Below, one piece after another: positions 52,915 to 60,318 of a stretch of 64,000 bases of DNA. The stretch is taken from positions 1,674,001 through 1,738,000 of the forward strand of contig JAXGLO010000001.1 of assembly GCA_040769125.1 (NCBI GenBank). The letters run 5' to 3'. The DNA comes from CAIXSE01 sp040769125 (GTDB taxonomy: Bacteria; Actinomycetota; Thermoleophilia; UBA2241). The notes below the pieces were generated by a model. It was not told where the DNA came from and did no database searches. It saw only the letters and a program-made list of their open reading frames with translations. Position 1 is the stretch's first letter, and every line of letters starts with the position of its first letter. The translations under genes and the position numbers were made by a program.

Positions 52915-54489
52915 TCACCACCTCTTGCTCCCCACCATGCCGTACTCGATCGAGTCGACCAGCGCCTCCCAGCTCGCCTCGATGATGTTCTCGCTCACGC
53001 CGATGCTGCCCCAGCTCTCCTCGCCATCGCTGGCGTCGAGCAGGACGCGTGTGACGGCGCCGGTGCCCTTGTTCTCGTCGAGGATGCGCACCTTGTAGTT
53101 CACGAGCTCGATGTTGCTGATATGCGGATACTTGCGGGCGATCGCCTGGCGCAGCGCCATGTCGAGGGCATTCACCGGGCCGTTGCCCTCGGCGGTGCTG
53201 ATAATGCGCTCCCCGCCCACGTGAAGCTTGATGGTCGCCTCGACCATCGCCTTGCCGTCCTCACGCTTCTCGACGATGACGCGGAAGCTCTCGAGGCGGA
53301 AGAGAGGCTCCTCCGGCGCCAGCTCGGCGCGCACCAGCAGCTCGAAGCTGGCCTCGGCCGCCTCGTAATGATAGCCGCGATGCTCGCGCTCCTTAAGGCG
53401 CTTGAGCACCGTCGCCAGACGCGAGTCGTCGCTGGCGACCTCGAGGCCCATGTCGTGCGCTTTGCGCTGCACGGCGCCCTTGCCGGAGAGCTCGGAGACG
53501 AGGATGCGCTGCTCGTTGCCGACGGCCGCCGGGTCGATGTGTTCAAAGGTCTGCGCCGCGCGCTGCACAGCGGCCACGTGCAGGCCGCCCTTGTGAGCGA
53601 AGGCAGTCTTGCCCACGTAGGGTGCGTGCTGCCAGATGGTCGCGTTGACGGTGTGCGCCACGAAGTGGGAGACGTCGCTGAGAAGCTTGAGCTGCGCGTC
53701 GGTGACCACCGGCAGGCCCATCTTGAGCTTGAGCGCCGGAATGATGCTGACGAGGTTGGCGTTGCCGCAGCGCTCGCCGTAGCCGTTCACGGTGCCCTGC
53801 ACCTGCAGCGCTCCGGCCTCGACCCCGGCGATGCTGCCAGCCACCGCGCAGTCGCTGTCGTTGTGGATGTGGACACCGACCGGCACCGGGACGGAGGCGA
53901 CCACCGCGGCAGTGATGTCCTTGACGGCACTCGGCAGCGTTGCCCCGTTGGTGTCGCAGAGGCAGAGGACCGCCGCGCCGGCCTCGGCGGCGGCGGTCAG
54001 ACAGCGCAGCGCGTAGTCGGCGTCGTCGCTCCAGGCGTCGAAGAAGTGCTCGGCGTCGTACACGACCTGCTTGCCCTGCGCCACGAGGAAGCGCACCGAG
54101 TCGTCGATCATGCGCAGGTTCTCGTCGCGGCTCACGCGCAGGACCTTGCTCAGGTGCAGACCCCACGTCTTGCCTACGACGGCGACGATCGGCGCGAAGC
54201 AGTCGGCGAGCACGCGGAGGTTCTCGTCTTCGTCCGGCGCGACGCCCTTGCGCCGCGTCATGCCGAAGGCCGCGAGCCGGGCGTTCGTCAGGCGCTCGCG
54301 CCGCATCTGGCGAAAGAACTCGAGCTCCTTGGGGTTTGAGCCGGGGAAGCCTCCCTCGATCACGTGAATGCCGAGCTCGTCGAGCTTGAGGGCGATGCGG
54401 ACCTTCTCCTCGACGGTGACCGACATGCCTTCCTGCTGCATCCCGTCGCGCAACGTCGTGTCGTAGAGCTGAATCACCGGCTCGCTCAT
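52915..54489 (-). CDS. cimA: (R)-citramalate synthase
   Basis: Condenses pyruvate and acetyl-CoA to citramalate, a threonine-independent route to isoleucine. YDTTLRDGMQQEGMSV is the DRE-TIM metallolyase motif, GVHIHNDSDCAVAGS holds the metal-binding HxH-type residues, and TVNGYGERCGNANL follows. KGGLHVAAVQR marks the CimA/homocitrate group. The C-terminal regulatory LeuA-dimer domain (about 395-524) suggests isoleucine feedback. The QQEGMSVT variant and 524-residue length fit the citramalate group better than LeuA (a true leuA lies at 58475). ATG 54489 has AGGAGGGTGGA upstream. Confidence 0.92.
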   Translation of the reverse strand: MSEPVIQLYDTTLRDGMQQEGMSVTVEEKVRIALKLDELGIHVIEGGFPGSNPKELEFFRQMRRERLTNARLAAFGMTRRKGVAPDEDENLRVLADCFAPIVAVVGKTWGLHLSKVLRVSRDENLRMIDDSVRFLVAQGKQVVYDAEHFFDAWSDDADYALRCLTAAAEAGAAVLCLCDTNGATLPSAVKDITAAVVASVPVPVGVHIHNDSDCAVAGSIAGVEAGALQVQGTVNGYGERCGNANLVSIIPALKLKMGLPVVTDAQLKLLSDVSHFVAHTVNATIWQHAPYVGKTAFAHKGGLHVAAVQRAAQTFEHIDPAAVGNEQRILVSELSGKGAVQRKAHDMGLEVASDDSRLATVLKRLKEREHRGYHYEAAEASFELLVRAELAPEEPLFRLESFRVIVEKREDGKAMVEATIKLHVGGERIISTAEGNGPVNALDMALRQAIARKYPHISNIELVNYKVRILDENKGTGAVTRVLLDASDGEESWGSIGVSENIIEASWEALVDSIEYGMVGSKRW

Positions 54490-54538
54490 TCCACCCTCCT
54501 GCTTCGGCCGGCGGCCTGCGGCGGCCGGCCCTCGCGCC

Positions 54539-55459
54539 TCAGCCGCGCGCGTACTCCATGAAGTGACCGAACTCCTCGTCGCAACCCGCGCAGATGGCCT
54601 GGAAGCGCTCCTGCATGCGCAGGGTGATGGGTCCGGGCCCACCGATCTCATGGTCGTCGACCTCGCGGATCGGCACGATCTCGGCAGCGGTGCCGGTGAA
54701 GAAGAGTTCATCGGCGATCACCAGGTCGCTGCGCGCTACCGAGCGCTCGTGCGCCTCGATGCCCTCGGACGCCGCGATCCTGAGCACGGTGTCACGGGTG
54801 ATGCCCTCCAGCACACCGTCGCTGGGCGGCGGCGTCGTGAGTACACCGTCACGCACGACGAAGATGTTCTCGCCCGAGCCCTCGGCGACGTGGCCGCGAT
54901 CGGTGAGCATGATGGCCTCGTCGTAGCCGGCGTTCGTGGCCTCGACCTTGGCGAGGATGCTGTTGAGGTACTGGCCCGTGGCCTTGGCGGCGCGGGCCAG
55001 GGCAGTATGGTCGAGCGACTGGAAGCTCGAGCACTTGGCGCGAATGCCGTTGCGCACGCCGTCCTCGCCGAGGTAGGCGCCCCACGGCCAGACGGCGATC
55101 AGCGTGTCGATGGGGGCGTTGAGCGGGAAGACGCCCATCTCACCGTACCCGCGGAAGACCAGCGGCCGGATGTAGCAGGAATCGAGACCGTTCGCCGCGA
55201 TCGTGGCGAACGTCGCGTCGTAAAGCTCGTCCTGCGAGTAGCGCATCGGCATGTAGTAGAGCTTGGCCGACCGCTCGAGGCGGGCCAGGTGCTCGCGGAG
55301 ACGAAAGACTGCCGGACCCCTGGGTGTGCTATAGCAGCGGATGCCCTCGAACACCCCGGAGCCGTAGTGCAGCGCGTGCGTGAGCACGTGCACCTTGGCC
55401 TCGTGCCACGGCACCAGCTCTCCGTTGAACCAGATCTTCTCCACCTCTGGGACGGGCAT
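54539..55459 (-). CDS. ilvE: Branched-chain amino acid aminotransferase
   Basis: Class IV PLP enzyme for the last step of leucine, isoleucine and valine synthesis. KIWFNGELVPWHEAKVHV and HYGSGVFEGIRCY at the N terminus, the RAAKATGQYLNSILAKVEA region with the PLP-site lysine segment, and VAEGSGENIF followed by ITRDTVL are diagnostic. Length is 306 aa. ATG with AGGAGG upstream. It lies between cimA and leuB on the same strand and could serve both pathways. Confidence 0.95.
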   Translation of the reverse strand: MPVPEVEKIWFNGELVPWHEAKVHVLTHALHYGSGVFEGIRCYSTPRGPAVFRLREHLARLERSAKLYYMPMRYSQDELYDATFATIAANGLDSCYIRPLVFRGYGEMGVFPLNAPIDTLIAVWPWGAYLGEDGVRNGIRAKCSSFQSLDHTALARAAKATGQYLNSILAKVEATNAGYDEAIMLTDRGHVAEGSGENIFVVRDGVLTTPPPSDGVLEGITRDTVLRIAASEGIEAHERSVARSDLVIADELFFTGTAAEIVPIREVDDHEIGGPGPITLRMQERFQAICAGCDEEFGHFMEYARG

Positions 55460-55554
55460 CGGGCCTCCTGTCAGTCACGCGCTCCGCGCACCGGATTCTG
55501 TTTGTCCTTCAAGGTCTCGCCGGCGATGAGGTCTCCCCCACCCTCTTCGCCGGG

Positions 55555-56637
55555 TCAGACGCGCTCCGCCACGAGGTCGCCGACCTCGCTCGTCGAGTAG
55601 CCCATCCGGCCGGACGCCATGCCCTCCATCTTGGTGCCGGTGACCTCGCGAATTGCGTCGTCGACGCCCTGGGCCGCCTCGCTCTCGCCCAGCGTGTCCA
55701 GCATCATGGCGCCGGCCGCAATGGCAGCGATGGGGTTGATGACGCCCATACCGGTGTACTTGGGCGCCGAGCCGCCGATGGGCTCGAACATGCTTACGCC
55801 TTCCGGGTTGATATTGCCGCCGGCTGCGACGCCCATGCCGCCCTGAGTGATGGCGCCCAGGTCGGTGATGATGTCGCCGAACATGTTGCCGGTGACGAGA
55901 ACATCGAACCACTCCGGGCTCTTCACCATCCACATGCAGGTGGCGTCGACGTGGTAGTACTCGCGCTTGACGTCCGGGTACTTCTCGTCGCCGATCTCGT
56001 TGAAACGGCGGAACCAGAGATCGTAGACGTAGGTGAGCACATTGGTCTTGCCGACCAGGCCGAGCGTGTTGTCGTCGCCGACGCCGCGCGCCTTCTTGCC
56101 GTGCTTGCGAGCGTAGTCGAAGGCCCAGGTCAGGCAGCGATCGACCTGGGCGCGCGTGTAGAGCATGTTCTGCTCGGCGACCTCGTGTGGCGTGCCCTTC
56201 ATCATCACGCCACCGCTGCCAGCGTACACGTCGCCGGAGTTCTCGCGGACGACGGTGTAGTCGATGTCCTCGGGGCCCTTGTCCTTGAGCGGCGTCTCGA
56301 CGCCGGGGTAGAGCCGCACGGGACGCAGGTTGATGTACTGGTCCAGCTCGAAACGCAGGCGGAGGAGAAGGCCGGTCTCGAGGATGCCGGGGGCCACATC
56401 CGGGTGCCCGATCGCGCCGAGGTAGATCGAGTCGAAGTCCTTGAGCTCTTCGACGACCGAGTCCGGGAGAACCTCGCCAGTGCGCATGTAGCGCTCGCCG
56501 CCGAGGTCGTAGTGCGCAAGATCGAGAGCGAACTGGTGCTTGGCGGCGGCGGCCTGGAGGACCTTCAATCCCTCGGCGATCACCTCAGGGCCCGTGCCGT
56601 CGCCCGGCAGCACCGCGATCTTGTACGTCTTCCCCAT
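55555..56637 (-). CDS. leuB: 3-isopropylmalate dehydrogenase
   Basis: NAD-dependent oxidative decarboxylation of 3-isopropylmalate. IAVLPGDGTGPEVIAEGL opens the Rossmann-like fold; LRPVRLYPG and VVRENSGDVYAG are substrate motifs. NMFGDIITDLGA supplies the metal-binding aspartates, and FEPIGGSAPKY the NAD site. Length is 360 aa. ATG start with GAGAGG. Downstream of the stop a CCGGCGA/TCGCCGG inverted repeat spans the gap to ilvE. Confidence 0.95.
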   Translation of the reverse strand: MGKTYKIAVLPGDGTGPEVIAEGLKVLQAAAAKHQFALDLAHYDLGGERYMRTGEVLPDSVVEELKDFDSIYLGAIGHPDVAPGILETGLLLRLRFELDQYINLRPVRLYPGVETPLKDKGPEDIDYTVVRENSGDVYAGSGGVMMKGTPHEVAEQNMLYTRAQVDRCLTWAFDYARKHGKKARGVGDDNTLGLVGKTNVLTYVYDLWFRRFNEIGDEKYPDVKREYYHVDATCMWMVKSPEWFDVLVTGNMFGDIITDLGAITQGGMGVAAGGNINPEGVSMFEPIGGSAPKYTGMGVINPIAAIAAGAMMLDTLGESEAAQGVDDAIREVTGTKMEGMASGRMGYSTSEVGDLVAERV

Positions 56638-56685
56638 GGTTCCTCTCTCCGATAACGAGTGAATGTGCAGTATGCAGTGTGTCGG

Positions 56686-57180
56686 TCAGCCGGCCACGCG
56701 CGACTTCACGTACTCGAGCAGGCCGCCGCGGTCGATGAGTTCCTGCATGAAGGGCGGGAACGCCTCGGCGGCGTACGTCTTGCCCTGCGTGAGGTTCTCG
56801 ACGACGCCCGCGCCGAGGTCGACGCGCAGACGGTCGCCGGCCCTGGCCTCTTCGGCCGCGGCCGGGCAGACCACGATCGGCAGGCCCGTGTTGATGGCAT
56901 TGCGATAGAAGATGCGCGCGAACGACGAGGCCACGACCACGCTGACGCCGCAGGCCTTGATGGCCACCGGCGCGTGCTCGCGTGAGCTGCCGCAGCCGAA
57001 GTTCTCGCGGGCGACGATGACGTCGCCGGACTGCACGCGAGCGCCGAACCCGGCGTCGATGTCCTCCATGCAGTGCTTCGCGAGCTCCGCCGGGTCGTTG
57101 GTGTTGAGGTAGCGCGCCGGGATGATGACGTCGGTGTCGACGTCCCGGCCGTACGCGTGGACAGTGCCCTCGAAGATCAT
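56686..57180 (-). CDS. leuD: 3-isopropylmalate dehydratase small subunit
   Basis: Swivelling subunit of isopropylmalate isomerase. GRDVDTDVIIPARYLN carries the substrate-recognition loop, and ENFGCGSSREHAPVAIKACG is the conserved serine/arginine segment. FYRNAINTGLPIV follows. The 164 residues fit the short archaeal-type LeuD, matching the LeuC type here. ATG overlaps the leuC stop (ATGA); a much longer open frame upstream is not used. Confidence 0.95.
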   Translation of the reverse strand: MIFEGTVHAYGRDVDTDVIIPARYLNTNDPAELAKHCMEDIDAGFGARVQSGDVIVARENFGCGSSREHAPVAIKACGVSVVVASSFARIFYRNAINTGLPIVVCPAAAEEARAGDRLRVDLGAGVVENLTQGKTYAAEAFPPFMQELIDRGGLLEYVKSRVAG

Positions 57181-58475
57181 CGGGACGCCCCCTTCGCGAT
57201 GCCGGCCTGCTCGGGCGTGGCGATGTGCCCGGCCAGGGCCGAGGCGGCCGCCACGTACGGGCTCGCCAGGTAGACCTCGCTGCCGGTGTGACCCATGCGG
57301 CCGACGAAGTTGCGGTTGGTGGTGCTCACGGCACGCTCGCCCTCGGCGAGGATGCCCATGTGGCCGCCCAGGCAGGGGCCACAGGTGGGCGTACTGAAGG
57401 CGCAGCCGGCCTCGATAAGGGCCTGCATGGTGCCGTCGGCGACGGCATCGAGGCAGACCTGCTGGGTGCCGGGCAGCACGATGACGCGCACGTTCGGGTG
57501 CACCTTGCGGCCACGCAGAATCGAGGCCGCCTGACGCAGATCCTCGAGGCGGCCGTTGGTGCAGCTGCCGATCACGACCTGGTCGATGGTGATATCCGCC
57601 AGGTCGGCGGCGGCGGCCGTGTTGGAGGGCAGATGCGGCCTGCTCACCGTCGGCGGCACGGCCGCGGCGTCGATCTCGATGACCTGTGCGTACTCGGCGT
57701 CCGGATCGCTGGCGAACAGGTGGCCGGACGTCCGCGCATGGCTGCCCTCGGGGCGGCCCTGCAGATACTGCGCCGTCTTCTCGTCGTGCGCGACGATGCC
57801 GTTCTTGCCGCCGGCCTCGATCGCCATGTTGCACATCGTGAAGCGCCCGTCCATGGAGAGCGCCTCGATGGCCTCGCCCGTGAACTCCATCGAGCGGTAG
57901 AGCGCGCCGTCGACGCCGATCTGGCCGATCGTGTGCAGGATGAGGTCCTTGCCGGTGACCCAGGGCGACAGCTCGCCGGAGTAGACGAACCTGATGCTCT
58001 CGGGCACGCGCAGCCACACGTGACCCCAGGCCATGGCGGCAGCGAAGTCGGTGCTGCCCACGCCGGTGCTGAAGGCGCCGACGGCGCCGTAGGTGCAGGT
58101 GTGCGAGTCGGCGCCGATGACCACGTCGCCGGGCGCCACCAGGCCCTGCTCGGGCAGCAGCACGTGCTCGATGCCGACACGGCCGACCTCGAAGTAGTTA
58201 ACGATCCCGTGCCGGCGGGCGAACTCGCGGACCTTCTTGCTCTGCCCGGCGGACTTTATGTCTTTGTTGGGGGTGAAGTGGTCGGGCACGAGGGCGATGC
58301 TGGCCGGGTCGAAGACCTTCTCGAACCCGGCCTTCTCGAACTCGGCGATGGCCAGCGGCGCGGTGACGTCGTTGGCGAGAGCGAGGTCGACCTTCGCCTC
58401 GATGATGTCGCCCGCCTTCACCGCGTCGCGCCCGGCCGCCCGGGCGAGGATTTTCTCCGTAATCGTGGAGCCCAT
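57177..58475 (-). CDS. leuC: 3-isopropylmalate dehydratase large subunit (homoaconitase-type LeuC)
   Basis: Carries the [4Fe-4S] cluster for isomerising isopropylmalate. GADSHTCTYGAVGAF and VIGSCTNGRLEDL, together with CGPCLGGH, supply the three cluster cysteines. TNRNFVGRMGHTGSEVYLASP is the C-terminal signature. At 432 aa it belongs to the shorter LeuC2/homoaconitase-like group found in archaea and many actinobacteria outside the core genera. The ATG shares one base with the leuA stop. Confidence 0.96.
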   Translation of the reverse strand: MGSTITEKILARAAGRDAVKAGDIIEAKVDLALANDVTAPLAIAEFEKAGFEKVFDPASIALVPDHFTPNKDIKSAGQSKKVREFARRHGIVNYFEVGRVGIEHVLLPEQGLVAPGDVVIGADSHTCTYGAVGAFSTGVGSTDFAAAMAWGHVWLRVPESIRFVYSGELSPWVTGKDLILHTIGQIGVDGALYRSMEFTGEAIEALSMDGRFTMCNMAIEAGGKNGIVAHDEKTAQYLQGRPEGSHARTSGHLFASDPDAEYAQVIEIDAAAVPPTVSRPHLPSNTAAAADLADITIDQVVIGSCTNGRLEDLRQAASILRGRKVHPNVRVIVLPGTQQVCLDAVADGTMQALIEAGCAFSTPTCGPCLGGHMGILAEGERAVSTTNRNFVGRMGHTGSEVYLASPYVAAASALAGHIATPEQAGIAKGASR

Positions 58476-60010
58476 CAGACCTCCCCGGCCGCGGCAGCGT
58501 TGTTGACCGCCCGGACGTACGCCTTGGCCGACGCCTCCATGACGTCGTAGCTCACCGCTTGCCCGTTGAACGAGCGGTCGTTGACGATGACGGCCACATG
58601 AACCTCAGCAAGCGCGTCCTTGCCGGCGGAGATGGCGCGCACCTGGTAGTCGGCGAGACTGCCGTCGATGCCGACGGCGTCGTCGATCGCCTTGAACACC
58701 GACTCCACGGTGCCGTTGCTGAAGCTCTTGCCGTACTTGACCTCGCCCTGGGCCTCGACCTCGACCTGTGTGGTGGGGATGATCCCGGAGCCCGCCTGCG
58801 TGACGAAGCGGCGCAGGCTGTAGACGTCGTGGCGCTCGCGGATCTCCTCGTTGACGAGCGCCTCCAGGTCGAGCACCGTGACCTGCTTCTTCTTGTCGGC
58901 GATATCCTTGAAGCGCCGGAAGGCGTCGCTCAAATCCTCGTCCGAGAGGTGGTACCCCAGCTCAGCCAGTTTGGCGCGCAGGGCATGGCGGCCGGAGTGC
59001 TTGCCGAGCACGATGTCGCTCTCGGTCAGGCCGACGTCCGACGGCTGCATGATCTCGAAGGTGCTCGGCTCGGTGAGCACGCCTGCCTGGTGGATGCCGC
59101 TCTCGTGGGCGAAGGCGTTGCGGCCGACGATCGCCTTGTTGCGCTGCACGACGTAGCCGGTGAGCGTGCTCACCAGCCGGCTGGTGCGAGCGATCTCGGT
59201 CGTCTCGATGCCGGTCTCGCAGGCGAAGACCTCACTGCGCGTGCGAAGCGCCATGACGATCTCCTCGAGGGAAGTGTTGCCAGCGCGCTCGCCGATGCCG
59301 TTGACGGCACACTCGACCTGCGTTGCCCCGGCGCCCACCGCGGCCAGCGAGTTGGCGGTGGCCAGGCCCAGGTCGTTGTGGCAGTGGACGCTCACGCAGA
59401 CGTCGTGAAGAACCGGGCAGAGACGGTAGAGTTCGCGGATGAAGTCGCCGAACTCGAGCGGCACCGCGTAGCCCACCGTATCGGGCACGTTGATGGTGGT
59501 AGCGCCGCTCTCGACGGCGATGCGCAGCACCTCGGCCAGGAACTCGGGCTCGGAGCGGCTCGCGTCCATGGCGCTGAACTCGACGTCGGCGCCTACGTGC
59601 GTGCTCGCCAGCTCCGCCGCCAGGCTCACCATGGCGCGCGTGTCGGCGAGTACCACCTCCGGCGCCTTCTTGATCTGGTACTTCATCTGTACCGGGCTGG
59701 TGCTGATGAACGTATGGATGCGCGGCTTCTGGGCCACCTTGACGGCGTCCCAGCACACGCGGATGTCTTTCTCGATAGCGCGGGAGAGGCCGGCGATGCG
59801 TGGGCCATCGACCTCTGCCGCGATCGTCTTGACCGCCTCGAAATCGTCGGGCGAGGCGATCGGGAACCCTGCTTCAATGACGTCGACGCCCAGCCGCGCG
59901 AGCTGGCGGGCGATCTCGAGCTTCTCGTCTCTGTTCAGAGTGGCGCCCGGCGCCTGCTCGCCGTCGCGGAGCGTCGTATCGAAGATGTTGATGTAGCGAT
60001 GCTCGGTCAC
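58475..60010 (-). CDS. leuA: 2-isopropylmalate synthase
   Basis: First step of leucine synthesis, condensing 2-oxoisovalerate and acetyl-CoA. FDTTLRDGEQAPGATLN and VSVHCHNDLGLATANSLAA are the catalytic and metal motifs, and NGIGERAGNTSLEE follows. HESGIHQAGVL and GKHSGRHAL mark LeuA. The C-terminal domain (about 390-511) is the leucine-binding feedback domain. Length is 511 aa (class I). The start is GTG at 60010 with GGAGG upstream. A leucine-rich leader peptide precedes it, pointing to attenuation. Confidence 0.96.
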   Translation of the reverse strand: MTEHRYINIFDTTLRDGEQAPGATLNRDEKLEIARQLARLGVDVIEAGFPIASPDDFEAVKTIAAEVDGPRIAGLSRAIEKDIRVCWDAVKVAQKPRIHTFISTSPVQMKYQIKKAPEVVLADTRAMVSLAAELASTHVGADVEFSAMDASRSEPEFLAEVLRIAVESGATTINVPDTVGYAVPLEFGDFIRELYRLCPVLHDVCVSVHCHNDLGLATANSLAAVGAGATQVECAVNGIGERAGNTSLEEIVMALRTRSEVFACETGIETTEIARTSRLVSTLTGYVVQRNKAIVGRNAFAHESGIHQAGVLTEPSTFEIMQPSDVGLTESDIVLGKHSGRHALRAKLAELGYHLSDEDLSDAFRRFKDIADKKKQVTVLDLEALVNEEIRERHDVYSLRRFVTQAGSGIIPTTQVEVEAQGEVKYGKSFSNGTVESVFKAIDDAVGIDGSLADYQVRAISAGKDALAEVHVAVIVNDRSFNGQAVSYDVMEASAKAYVRAVNNAAAAGEV

Positions 60011-60060
60011 GAGGTACTCACACCTCCATGCGGGCTATGCCGCCGCTTGCGGGACACAGG

Positions 60061-60109
60061 GGATCGGCTGATGATCCGAAAAGAAGGCCGAACGGCCGGC
60101 GGGTGTCTA
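60061..60109 (-). promoter_or_regulatory. Candidate leucine attenuator before leuA
   Basis: After the leader-peptide stop the RNA can form GGCCG-TT-CGGCC followed by TTCTTTT (terminator-like, 60096-60079). Alternatives are GGATC/GATCC, and a longer pairing of the leader GGGGAT with ATCCCC. Competing structures next to a leucine-codon run are what an attenuator needs. The terminator stem is short, so the model needs testing. Confidence 0.5.
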
Positions 60110-60217
60110 CGCATCCCCCCAAAGGGGGAGGAGAAGGAGGCCCTGGAGGCTGAGCACGCTGGCGCGAGACTCAATATGGCCCTCCCGGGTGACCTCGCTT
60201 GTGGCACGGCGGCACAT
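60107..60217 (-). CDS. leuA leader peptide (leucine-rich)
   Basis: Short frame ending at TAG 60107. Its last part, VLSLQGLLLLPLWGDA, has seven leucine codons in 13, including the run CTC CTT CTC CTC, about 100 bases before leuA on the same strand. Two starts are possible: ATG 60217 (36 codons, close to the predicted transcription start) or GTG 60157 (16 codons). Neither has a strong SD. Ribosome stalling at leucine codons during starvation would change folding of the downstream hairpins and allow transcription of leuACD. Leucine leaders of this type are known in actinobacteria and enterics; the assignment here is by composition and position. Confidence 0.65.
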   Translation of the reverse strand: MCRRATSEVTREGHIESRASVLSLQGLLLLPLWGDA

Positions 60218-60226
60218 CGTCCGGGA

Positions 60227-60256
60227 AGTGTACGCCAGGCGCGCGCGAGCGCGCAA
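60227..60256 (-). promoter_or_regulatory. Candidate leuA promoter
   Basis: Minus-strand TTGCGC (60256-60251), 18 nt and TACACT (60232-60227), nine bases before the ATG of the leader peptide. Confidence 0.5.
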
Positions 60257-60318
60257 GTGCACGGCAGGACGGGCGGCCTCTCGGCCGCTCGCCCGCCGCT
60301 GGAGCGACCGCGCCCGCC

